Origin: an uncultured Spongiibacteraceae bacterium
Lineage (GTDB): Bacteria; Pseudomonadota; Gammaproteobacteria; Pseudomonadales; CAMLJR01
Direction of reading: 5' to 3'
Length of the DNA: 5,832 nt
Assembly (NCBI GenBank): GCA_946480345.1
Contig: CAMLJR010000161.1
Span: forward strand, 1-5,832
Notes under the pieces: model-generated
The model's database searches: none
Told to the model about the DNA's origin: nothing
Seen by the model: the letters and a program-made list of their open reading frames with translations, nothing else
Made by a program: the position numbers and the translations under genes
In this document: in pieces, positions 1-5,832 of the stretch
How the letters are laid out: the number at the start of each line of letters is the position of its first letter
How positions within the stretch are numbered: the stretch's first letter is position 1

Positions 1-638
1 GCGCGGCGATACATTTGATAACCGGACAGCGAGCGCAGCACGCTCATCCATTGCAGGTTTTCGAACGTCGCTTGCGTGGTGGTTGCATCGGGCAATAAAT
101 TCGCGGAGCGGATATCGACGATGCGGCTGGTCATATCGGCGCGTTCGATGTAGCGGCCGATGCGCACGAATAAATAACCGGCGTCGTGATTCATCGTGCC
201 GGATAACATACCGGTCAATGTCTGGCACTGACATATCACTTCTTCGAGAAACGAAAAACGCGCGCGTTTGTTGATGGCCTGCGGGGCCTGTTCTTTTGCG
301 TATAAATACGCGGTGTTCATTGTCTCCCACACTTCGCGCGGAATGACATCGCGAATTGTGCGTGCATTTTCGCGCGCGGCTTCGAGGCAAGACAAAATCG
401 ACACCTGACCTTTCGACTCGCTGATCAAAAATTTCAGCACCGTGCGCTCGTCGTATTCGGTGCTCAAATAATTCGCTTCGGCGCCGGTGATCGCAATTAA
501 TTGCCGCCACATCGGTGTTAACCCTTTCGGCAAATCGAGCGTTAAATTTGCGGTAACGCTGATCAGTCGCGCCATGTCTTCGGCGCGTTCGAGATAACGC
601 GTCATCCAGTAAATGTTTTCCGCTACGCGTGCGAGCAT
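1..638 (-). CDS. Alpha-E domain protein (DUF403/COG2307), 3' end cut by window edge
   Basis: This reading frame is open from an ATG at 638-636 to the window edge, giving 212 codons of a family that is usually about 310 residues, so roughly the last third is missing. The protein begins MLARVAENIYWMTRYLERAE, the characteristic alpha-E opening. A second copy of the R-Y-x-E-R-A motif follows at residues 162-168 (RYIERAD), matching the first at 14-20 (RYLERAE). The segment at 88-108 (AREN-AR-IRD, then E-x-W) is also typical. The family is a mostly helical cytoplasmic domain of unknown biochemical activity that travels with circularly permuted ATP-grasp ligases and transglutaminase-like peptidases. 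No signal peptide or membrane segment is seen. The start lies one base after the stop of the ATP-grasp gene and has a good GAGGG ribosome-binding site inside that gene, so translation is probably coupled. TTA is used for 7 of 23 leucines, far more than in the first gene of the block. Family identity is confident; molecular role is unknown. Confidence 0.93.
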   Translation of the reverse strand, partial: MLARVAENIYWMTRYLERAEDMARLISVTANLTLDLPKGLTPMWRQLIAITGAEANYLSTEYDERTVLKFLISESKGQVSILSCLEAARENARTIRDVIPREVWETMNTAYLYAKEQAPQAINKRARFSFLEEVICQCQTLTGMLSGTMNHDAGYLFVRIGRYIERADMTSRIVDIRSANLLPDATTTQATFENLQWMSVLRSLSGYQMYRR

Positions 639-639
639 G

Positions 640-2091
640 TTAGTTGCCCTCGTCAATAATCCAGGTGTCTTTCGAGCCGCCGCCCTGCGATGAATTCACT
701 ACCAGCGAGCCGCGCCGTAATGCGACACGCGTAAGACCACCGGTGGTGACGCTGATCTGGTCGCTCGACAATACGAACGGGCGCATGTCGACATGGCGTG
801 GTTCGAGTTTGCCTTCGATCAAGGTCGGCACCGTGCTCAATTTCAATGTCGGTTGCGCGATGTAATTGCGCGGGTCGCCTTTGATTAATTCGGCGAATTT
901 TTCGCGCTCGGCTTTCGTGCTCGCTGGCCCAACCAGCATGCCGTAACCGCCCGACTCGTTCGCGGGTTTCACCACCAGATCTTCGAGATGATCGAGCACG
1001 TATTTGCATTCATCGTCCTTCATGCACAAATACGTCGGCACGTTCGGAATGATCGCTTCTTCGCTCAGGTAATAACGAATCATGTCGGGCACGAACGCAT
1101 ACACCACTTTGTCGTCGGCAACGCCGGCGCCGGGCGCATTCGCGAGCGCGACATTGCCTTTGGTCCACGCGCGCATCAAACCGCGCACGCCGAGTGCGGA
1201 ATCGGGTTCGAAAACTTCGGGGTCGAGAAACAAATCGTCGACGCGGCGATAAATCACATCGACGCGCGCGAGGCCCTGAATCGTTTTCATGTAAACGCAA
1301 TCGTCGTCGCCGACGACAAGATCGCGCCCTTCGACTAATTCGCAACCCATTTGCTGAGCGAGATAGGAATGTTCGAAGTAAGCCGAGTTGTAAATGCCCG
1401 GCGTCATTACGACGACTTGCGGATAATCGGCCGGGCGCGGCGATAGTGCGGCGAGCATGTCGAATAATTGCGAGGGGTAATCGTCGACCGGAAGAATCGA
1501 ATAATCGCCGAACAAATCCGCGAATACGCGTTTTATCACCTGGCGATTTTCAAGCAGATACGACACCCCCGACGGCACGCGCAAATTATCTTCTAGCACG
1601 TACATCTGCCCGTCACTGTGGCGCACCAGATCGGAGCCGCAGATATGCGCCCACACACCGAATTTCGGATTCATGCCGACGCACTGCTTCCGAAAATTTT
1701 TCGATTTATGCAGCAGCTCGCCCGGAAAAATTTTGTCTTTAATAATTTTCTGATCGTGATAAAGATCGTCGATGAACATATTCAGCGCGCGCACGCGCTG
1801 CTTCAAACCGGCATCGATGACATCCCATTCTTTTTTCGGCATCACACGCGGAATGATGTCGAACGGCCATTGCCGATCGATCGAGCCGCCGCCTTCGTTG
1901 TATACGGTGAAGGTGATGCCCATTTCTTTGATCGTGAGATCGGCGCTCGCTTGCAAACGTTCAAGCTCATCGCTTTCCAGCGTTTCGAGATATTTCGCCA
2001 GCGCCTTCGCTACCGGCCGCGGCTGGCCGTGCTGATCGATCATTTCGTCGAACAGACCGGTCGCTTCGTACTGCTGCCAATTAATGCTCAT
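640..2091 (-). CDS. Circularly permuted type 2 ATP-grasp protein (COG2308), canonical stand-alone copy
   Basis: This 483-residue protein has the usual length of stand-alone COG2308 proteins (DUF404/DUF407, CP_ATPgrasp). ATP-grasp enzymes join a carboxylate to an amine through an acyl-phosphate made from ATP. The expected signatures are visible. A VYNEGGG segment lies at 63-69. LEDNLRVPSG at 166-175 carries an E-x-N-x-R arrangement (E167, N169), which in ATP-grasp folds supplies Mg ligands. YFEHSYLA is at 238-245, and RRVDD is at 282-286. The nucleotide-binding lysine K375 in VVKP is followed by a glycine-rich loop, SGGYG, at 380-384. D435 and R437 lie in HVDMRPF, and SSQGGGSKDTW is at 467-477. 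No signal peptide is seen, so it should be cytoplasmic. It starts 9 bp after the transglutaminase stop, with a weak AGAGA ribosome-binding site at 2098-2102, and ends 1 bp before the alpha-E start. It is predicted to form peptide-like bonds in an uncharacterised modification or biosynthetic pathway. Assignment of individual catalytic residues is by motif reading, not structure. Confidence 0.95.
   Translation of the reverse strand: MSINWQQYEATGLFDEMIDQHGQPRPVAKALAKYLETLESDELERLQASADLTIKEMGITFTVYNEGGGSIDRQWPFDIIPRVMPKKEWDVIDAGLKQRVRALNMFIDDLYHDQKIIKDKIFPGELLHKSKNFRKQCVGMNPKFGVWAHICGSDLVRHSDGQMYVLEDNLRVPSGVSYLLENRQVIKRVFADLFGDYSILPVDDYPSQLFDMLAALSPRPADYPQVVVMTPGIYNSAYFEHSYLAQQMGCELVEGRDLVVGDDDCVYMKTIQGLARVDVIYRRVDDLFLDPEVFEPDSALGVRGLMRAWTKGNVALANAPGAGVADDKVVYAFVPDMIRYYLSEEAIIPNVPTYLCMKDDECKYVLDHLEDLVVKPANESGGYGMLVGPASTKAEREKFAELIKGDPRNYIAQPTLKLSTVPTLIEGKLEPRHVDMRPFVLSSDQISVTTGGLTRVALRRGSLVVNSSQGGGSKDTWIIDEGN
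647..651 (-). promoter_or_regulatory. Ribosome-binding site of the alpha-E gene
   Basis: GAGGG on the minus strand lies 8 bases before the alpha-E ATG and inside the last codons of the ATP-grasp gene. With the stop and start separated by a single base, this placement supports the ATG at 638 as the true start. It also implies that ribosomes finishing the ATP-grasp can re-initiate on alpha-E. Confidence 0.75.
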
Positions 2092-2100
2092 GCGGTTTCT

Positions 2101-3099
2101 CTATGCCGTGGCGGCATCATCGCCGCTCTCTTGTTTGGAGTTATCGATCGGCATTTCTGCGGGCTCGCCAATCTGCAATTGAGTCTGCTGCTGAATATCG
2201 TTGTCGGTCAGATCGGTGACGGTGACGCCAACACTGAGCTTGTGCGCGCCGCCGCCGAAACAGACCCCTTTCACCGGCGGCGTATCGGCGTAATCGCGAC
2301 CCATCGCCAGCACGATGTATTCGTCGCCGACGATTGAATCGTTGGTCGGATCGAGATGAATCCAGCCATGTTCGCCGGCCCACACCGCGAACCACGCATG
2401 CGATGCATCGACGCCGATGCGCCGCTCCTCGCCGGCGCGCGGATACGTCAGCAGATACCCGCTGACATAGGCGACCGCGAGGCCAAGTCCGCGCAGCGCC
2501 GCAATCGCGAAATGCGCGAAGTCCTGGCAGACGCCGGCGCGGCTTTCCCAGACCTGCGCGAGCGGCGTGTCGACATCGGTCGAACCGGGTAGATACGTGA
2601 AATCGATGTGCAATTGGTGAATGAACGCGAGCAGCGCTTCGCCCAACGGCCGTGCCGGTGTGAAGACAGCGCGCGCATACGCGGTGTAATCGGGATGCTC
2701 CGGTGCCAGCTCGGTCGGGTAGATGCAATCCCACGCCGGCGGCGAACCGGCAGCGCCTTCGATACCCTCCGGGCACGCGTTTTCCCAAGGCTCGGTTAAT
2801 GCCAGCACGTCCGGCGCGGCGGCGCATTCGACAATCGCGTGGCTGTAGATACGCAGATCGCTATGCGATTTCTGCACTTCGAAATAATGCTGGGTGTTGC
2901 CGAACGCATCGCTGGCTTCGTGTTGAAAGCGCGGTTTGGGCAGCACTTGCAGGCGATGTTCGAGCAACAGCTGTGTGTCGGTCGGGCGCGGCGTCAGCCA
3001 CGACAGGCTATAGCCCAACGCCACCGGATGTTGATAGTGGTAGGCGGTCTCATGCTTCACTTCAAGACGCTTACGCGCAGGCATAACGGCATTACTCAC
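2101..3099 (-). CDS. Transglutaminase-like cysteine peptidase (COG1305), GTG start
   Basis: This 332-residue protein belongs to the transglutaminase-like family, which hydrolyses or transfers amide bonds. An N-terminal beta-rich domain (Bact_transglu_N type) covers about residues 12-95, with the typical ETAYHY and SWLTPRP stretches. The transglutaminase core follows at about 150-255. The catalytic triad is complete: C191 in SRAGVCQDFAHF, H234 in DASHAWF, and D250 in WIHLDPTND. There is no signal peptide or membrane helix, so it should act in the cytoplasm with the ATP-grasp ligases. The start is a GTG at 3099, preferred because AGGAA lies 9 bases upstream. An in-frame ATG five codons later (3084) has no comparable site. 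The core homology ends near residue 297 and is followed by a polar tail of about 35 residues rich in Q, D and E. In this gene neighbourhood such proteins are thought to process the product or substrate of the ATP-grasp enzyme; that role is inferred from context. Confidence 0.95.
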   Translation of the reverse strand: MSNAVMPARKRLEVKHETAYHYQHPVALGYSLSWLTPRPTDTQLLLEHRLQVLPKPRFQHEASDAFGNTQHYFEVQKSHSDLRIYSHAIVECAAAPDVLALTEPWENACPEGIEGAAGSPPAWDCIYPTELAPEHPDYTAYARAVFTPARPLGEALLAFIHQLHIDFTYLPGSTDVDTPLAQVWESRAGVCQDFAHFAIAALRGLGLAVAYVSGYLLTYPRAGEERRIGVDASHAWFAVWAGEHGWIHLDPTNDSIVGDEYIVLAMGRDYADTPPVKGVCFGGGAHKLSVGVTVTDLTDNDIQQQTQLQIGEPAEMPIDNSKQESGDDAATA

Positions 3100-3108
3100 G
3101 ATGCGACG

Positions 3109-3113
3109 TTCCT
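3109..3113 (-). promoter_or_regulatory. Ribosome-binding site of the transglutaminase gene
   Basis: AGGAA on the minus strand stands 9 bases before the GTG at 3099 and decides in favour of that non-ATG start over the ATG at 3084. It directly abuts one arm of a 7-bp inverted repeat (3114-3120). Pairing of that arm with 3163-3169 could affect access to the site. Confidence 0.65.
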
Positions 3114-3169
3114 ATCGCTTAGCTTTTTTGTTTTCGTTTCGTTTCGCTTCGTTCGTTTCGTGAAGCGAT
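3114..3169 (-). repeat. Two mutually exclusive hairpins in the gap between fusion gene and transglutaminase
   Basis: Read as minus-strand RNA, the segment 3163-3169 overlaps the stop codon of the fusion gene and can pair in two ways. One is a local hairpin with 7-bp arms, 3168-3162 against 3150-3144, and an 11-base loop. The other is a long-range 7-bp pairing of 3169-3163 with 3120-3114, looping out about 42 bases. The long-range arm ends directly next to the AGGAA ribosome-binding site of the next gene. Both inverted repeats are exact. Neither is followed by a T-run in the direction of transcription, so they do not look like an intrinsic terminator. A role in translation or mRNA processing is only inferred. 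Confidence 0.5.
3132..3160. repeat. Imperfect TTTCG (CGAAA on the transcribed strand) tandem repeat
   Basis: Six consecutive 4- to 5-base units fill 29 bp of the intergenic gap. TTTCG occurs at 3132-3136, 3137-3141 and 3142-3146, then CTTCG at 3147-3151, TTCG at 3152-3155, and TTTCG at 3156-3160. In the mRNA this gives an A-rich CGAAA ladder upstream of the transglutaminase ribosome-binding site. Such short repeats can change length by slippage, and A-rich leaders can bind ribosomal protein S1. Neither effect can be shown from one sequence. Confidence 0.7.
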
Positions 3170-5688
3170 CAACGCGCGAATTGCGTAAACGGCAGCGTGT
3201 GCCGGAAATAATGATTGTCGAGCTCGGTGCCGAGCTGGCGAATACGGCCGTTGAGTTCGCCGAGAAACCGCGCCAACAACAAACGCGCAGTGTCGCCCTG
3301 CGCCCATTCGCGCGGGTCCGCCAAACGCAGTTGCGTCGATACCGACAACAGAATTTTTTCGTGTTCGCTGAGCCCGAATTGCGGGCTCGCATTCAAATAG
3401 TGCAAAAGCGATTCCAACTCCTCGACCTGATGCAGCAGCGAACGCGGGTTGGTTTTTTCGAGCAACAAATGCTGCCAGACGGTTTGGAAATTCAGTTCGG
3501 TGCCGTAGCGGCGGCGGTGGCTGACCACGCAGCTGTGCGCGTCGAGCAACGTTTCGAGCGTCAGCGTCGCGTCTTCGCCGACAACCAGTTGCCGGCACAG
3601 ATTGCCGACCAGCAGCAGCATGTTTTGCACGCGCTCCAGACGGCGGCCGATATGGAGCCAGAGTCCGCCCTGCGTCAGTGCAAGCGACTCCTGACTTGCA
3701 CCCCAAAAGGCGAGCATTGCGTTCAGCAGCGGCTGCACCGCCTGATCGAGCGGCAGCGCATCGCCGTCACGCTCGGCATCGACAATCAACTCTTCCAGCT
3801 CTTCGATCACCCGCCAGCTATCCGCCGGCCACAGATCGCGCACCGTGAACATGCCTTCCAGCGCGCGCCGCAGGTTGTACGCGAGTGTGCCGGTGCTGGC
3901 GCAGAGCATCGCGTTACGCAAGGTGTTCGGCGCTGGCAGCACGTCGGCGGGCAATGCACCGGGCATGTACAACTGCAATAGCGGGTGCCACTGCCGCAGC
4001 GCCAGCTCGTCGGCTTCGAAGCCGTAATCGAGCCACGCGTCGTAGCGTTTTTGATACGCACTGATCATCCGCAATAGCGATTCGCTGCGCTCCAGATAAC
4101 TCGCCGCCCAGAACAGATGTTCGGCAGCGCGACTGGTCAGCGCCGCTGCGGTCTGCTGCCGGCGTTGACCGACCGGATGCAGTCGCAGCACGTCGCGCAT
4201 CGAGCCGGAGCTGCGCAGCAGCCAGGTGTCCTTGCTCCAGCCGCCGGCCTGAGTCGAAATCATGCTCGCTTCGGCAGACGCACTGACACGGCTGAGCCCG
4301 CCCGGCATGACATCGTAATTCTGGCCATCGCCGGCGATGAAGGAACGCAACACCAGCTGGCGCGGCACGATGCCCTGATCGGCCAGTGTCGGCACCGAGG
4401 AAAAACTGACGTGCTGCTGCCCCACATACGCCCATGGCGCAGCTTTGATCTGCGCGCCAAGCTGTTGCAATTCCTTGCGGCTGAGCTGATCGCCAAAGAT
4501 CACATTGCCGGGCTGGTCGATGCGCTTGATCACCAGCTCCTCAAGATTTTCGGTGACGTACTTGCGCTCTTCTTTTTGACCGCACCACCAGGTCGCGACA
4601 TTCGGCAGCAGCAGCTCTTCGCCGAGCCATGCCCGCGCCAGCACCGGCAGGAACGGCAGCAACGCGGGGCATTCGAGCACACCTGAGCCGAGCGGATTGG
4701 CCATGCCGACGCGCCCCAGTTGCTGCGCCTGCAACAGGCCGGGAACGCCGAGCATCGAGTCGGCGCGGAAACTGAGCGGATCGCAAAAGCGCGAATCAAC
4801 TCGCCGGATCAGCACATCGACCTTGCGTAGATCGTCGACCGTGCGCAAATAAACGGTGCCGTTGCGAACCGTCAGATCGTTGCCCTGCACCAGCGTGATG
4901 CCGAGCTGCGCGGCGAGATACGCATGTTCGAAATACACTTCATTGCCGATGCCGGGCGACAGTACGGCGATGGTCGGCTCGCGCTGCTGATCCGGCGCCA
5001 GCGCCGACACATGGCGTTTCAGATGATGGAAAAACTGCGCGAGCGGTGCGATCGAGTAAGCGCTAACACTCTGGCCAAGCACCCGTTTGGTGACGGCGCG
5101 CGCTTCGAGTACATAGCCGGCACCCGACGGGCCCTGCGTCCGATCGCTGAGCACCCACCACTCGCCGTCGGGCCCGCGCGCCAGATCGACCGCGTACAAA
5201 CTCATCGGCGGCATCGGCACCGCAGCGCCGGCCGGCACCATCGCCGGACGCAGAAATTCGGGATGGCGCAGCACGATTTCGTGCGGCAGCAGACCCTCGC
5301 GCAACGCGCGTTGCGGGCCGTATAAATCCTGGAGAAGGAGACTGAACAGATGCGCCCGTTGACGCAGACCGGCTTCGAGATCGGGCCATTCGTTCTGCGG
5401 CAGCAGCATCGGCAGCGGATCGAGCTGCCACGGCCGATGCTTGCCGGCGGGGTCTTCGTAAACGTTGTAGTAGACGCCCTGCTCCTTCAGCCGGCGCTGC
5501 GTTTCCAGCCGCAGGCTGGCGAGCGTCGATGCCGAGCAGGTCTGCAAAAACTGATCGAGCGGTTGCCAGTGTTCGCGCACTTTGCCGTCGTCGGCGAGCA
5601 TTTCGTCGTAGCCAAGCAGCGGCGACTGGTAAGTGCTTGCTGACGGGCTAGCGCTTGGCTTTTGTTGTTGTTCGATTGTTTTGGACAT
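3169..5688 (-). CDS. Fusion: degenerate circularly permuted ATP-grasp + C-terminal alpha-E domain
   Basis: This 839-residue protein carries an ATP-grasp-like half at about residues 25-495 and an alpha-E half at about 515-830. The first half aligns along its length with the stand-alone ATP-grasp encoded downstream. Shared landmarks are PSGAGYVLEAR at 187-197, VYFEHAYLA at 251-259, RRVDS at 295-299, ELVIK ending at K388, and SKDTW at 485-489. The alpha-E half has both E-R motifs: YLERSE at 531-536 and GRRLERV at 681-687. Key positions of the ATP-grasp half are altered. The E-x-N motif of the other copy reads S181-D182-R183 here, the glycine-rich loop after the lysine reads DQPGNVI (391-397), and the D of HVDMR is V446. 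It may therefore bind a nucleotide or the partner enzyme without catalysing ligation. The length is normal for the long DUF404-DUF407-DUF403 proteins of gammaproteobacteria. The ATG at 5688 is the only possible upstream start, since an in-frame TAG sits at 5721-5719. Its ribosome-binding site is poor. The first 25 residues are a Gln/Ser-rich extension. Confidence 0.93.
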   Translation of the reverse strand: MSKTIEQQQKPSASPSASTYQSPLLGYDEMLADDGKVREHWQPLDQFLQTCSASTLASLRLETQRRLKEQGVYYNVYEDPAGKHRPWQLDPLPMLLPQNEWPDLEAGLRQRAHLFSLLLQDLYGPQRALREGLLPHEIVLRHPEFLRPAMVPAGAAVPMPPMSLYAVDLARGPDGEWWVLSDRTQGPSGAGYVLEARAVTKRVLGQSVSAYSIAPLAQFFHHLKRHVSALAPDQQREPTIAVLSPGIGNEVYFEHAYLAAQLGITLVQGNDLTVRNGTVYLRTVDDLRKVDVLIRRVDSRFCDPLSFRADSMLGVPGLLQAQQLGRVGMANPLGSGVLECPALLPFLPVLARAWLGEELLLPNVATWWCGQKEERKYVTENLEELVIKRIDQPGNVIFGDQLSRKELQQLGAQIKAAPWAYVGQQHVSFSSVPTLADQGIVPRQLVLRSFIAGDGQNYDVMPGGLSRVSASAEASMISTQAGGWSKDTWLLRSSGSMRDVLRLHPVGQRRQQTAAALTSRAAEHLFWAASYLERSESLLRMISAYQKRYDAWLDYGFEADELALRQWHPLLQLYMPGALPADVLPAPNTLRNAMLCASTGTLAYNLRRALEGMFTVRDLWPADSWRVIEELEELIVDAERDGDALPLDQAVQPLLNAMLAFWGASQESLALTQGGLWLHIGRRLERVQNMLLLVGNLCRQLVVGEDATLTLETLLDAHSCVVSHRRRYGTELNFQTVWQHLLLEKTNPRSLLHQVEELESLLHYLNASPQFGLSEHEKILLSVSTQLRLADPREWAQGDTARLLLARFLGELNGRIRQLGTELDNHYFRHTLPFTQFAR

Positions 5689-5712
5689 ATTCCGTGCATC
5701 GTTAGCCGGTGG

Positions 5713-5735
5713 CCTCCCCTATGCAATAGGGGAGG
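5713..5735. repeat. Perfect 10-bp palindrome, 3-base loop (proximal hairpin)
   Basis: CCTCCCCTAT (5713-5722) and ATAGGGGAGG (5726-5735) are exact reverse complements around a GCA loop. The hairpin is strong and carries the in-frame TAG that bounds the fusion gene upstream. No T-run follows on either strand, which argues against an intrinsic terminator. The GGGGAGG arm, although purine-rich, is too far (about 24 bases) from the ATG at 5688 to serve as its ribosome-binding site. Confidence 0.85.
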
Positions 5736-5792
5736 TGTCGCGCAGCGACGGAGGGGTCATCCCTTAAAAACGACCCCCTCGCCCTTCGGGCA

Positions 5793-5815
5793 CTCCCCCT
5801 ATTTCATAGGGGGAG
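5793..5815. repeat. Perfect 10-bp palindrome, 3-base loop (distal hairpin)
   Basis: CTCCCCCTAT (5793-5802) and ATAGGGGGAG (5806-5815) are exact reverse complements around a TTC loop. It is a near copy of the palindrome at 5713-5735, with the same CCCCTAT/ATAGGGG core and loop length. The pair therefore looks like the two ends of one repeat unit. Confidence 0.85.
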
Positions 5816-5832
5816 CCTAATCATCGAACCGC

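Larger units (their letters stand above)
5711..5817. repeat. Composite GC-rich palindromic element upstream of the operon
   Basis: This stretch of about 107 bp has near-matching inverted ends: GGCCTCCCCTAT at 5711-5722 and the complement of GGCTCCCCCTAT at 5806-5817 (10 of 12 positions agree). Inside are several hairpins. These are a 10-bp palindrome at each end, a 5-bp GTCGC/GCGAC stem at 5737-5749, a bulged GAGGGGTC/GACCCCCTC pairing of 5751-5758 with 5772-5780, and a small GCCC/GGGC stem at 5781-5791. The arrangement resembles dispersed palindromic intergenic repeats seen in many proteobacterial genomes; that resemblance is from memory and not verified here. It lies 23 bp before the first start codon, so it is probably in the 5' leader or next to the promoter. 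No protein-coding gene is seen in 5689-5832. Confidence 0.75.

Noticed and set aside
83..274. Small plus-strand open frame of 63 codons
   Set aside because: It is antisense to the alpha-E coding region, and its Arg/Ser/Cys-rich product resembles nothing known to me.
1618..2337. Plus-strand open frame of 239 codons across the ATP-grasp/transglutaminase junction
   Set aside because: It is fully antisense to two genes with clear family signatures and shows no family motif or ribosome-binding site that I can see.
3121..3130. T-run that could mark a terminator on the plus strand
   Set aside because: No plus-strand gene leads into it, and the better hairpin lies on the wrong side of the T-run for plus-strand transcription.
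3119..3706. Minus-strand open frame of 195 codons overlapping the end of the fusion gene in another frame
   Set aside because: It lies in a different frame from the alpha-E domain, which is clearly coding here, and its product is an Arg/Ala-rich shadow.
2839..3981. Plus-strand open frame of 380 codons spanning the transglutaminase/fusion junction
   Set aside because: It is antisense to two strongly supported genes, crosses the non-coding gap between them, and its product is rich in Arg and Gln with no recognisable domain. It looks like a by-product of GC-rich codon usage on the opposite strand.
5698..5728. Sigma-70-like promoter (TTGCAT, 16-base spacer, TAACGA) before the fusion gene
   Set aside because: Both boxes match the consensus poorly, the -35 overlaps the hairpin stem, and the resulting leader would be almost absent. 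The real promoter may lie beyond 5832.
5713..5815. Intrinsic terminators formed by the two strong palindromes
   Set aside because: Neither hairpin is followed by a run of T on either strand, and their paired, mirrored arrangement fits a dispersed repeat better.

Overview
The window holds one four-gene block, all on the minus strand, read from high to low coordinates. GC content is moderately high and the gene families point to a proteobacterium, most likely a gammaproteobacterium. That placement rests on protein character only; no rRNA or marker gene is present.

Layout in transcription order. (i) 5832-5689 is an upstream non-coding stretch dominated by a roughly 107-bp element made of several GC-rich hairpins. 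(ii) 5688-3169 encodes an 839-residue fusion of a circularly permuted ATP-grasp domain and an alpha-E (DUF403) domain. (iii) A 69-bp gap contains CGAAA-type tandem repeats and two competing hairpins. (iv) 3099-2101 is a transglutaminase-like cysteine peptidase with an intact Cys-His-Asp triad. (v) 2091-640 is a stand-alone 483-residue circularly permuted ATP-grasp. (vi) 638-1 is a stand-alone alpha-E protein cut off by the window edge. The last three genes are separated by only 9 and 1 bp, so they are almost certainly co-transcribed and translationally coupled.

This combination (COG2308 ATP-grasp, COG2307 alpha-E, COG1305 transglutaminase) is a known conserved neighbourhood. It has been predicted by comparative genomics to make and/or attach a peptide-like modification: the ATP-grasp would ligate amine to carboxylate using ATP, the transglutaminase-like protein would cleave or transfer amide bonds, and alpha-E is a helical partner of unknown activity. 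In many genomes the cluster also includes the proteasome-like peptidase Anbu, which is not in this window. The true substrate is not known to me.

The most interesting point is that the ATP-grasp/alpha-E pair occurs twice: once split, with all the expected ATP-grasp signature residues, and once fused, with the apparent metal-binding Glu and Asn and the glycine-rich loop replaced. This suggests an active enzyme paired with a catalytically degenerate paralogue. The non-coding elements are secondary points of interest. I found no RNA genes, CRISPR, transposase or convincing promoter.
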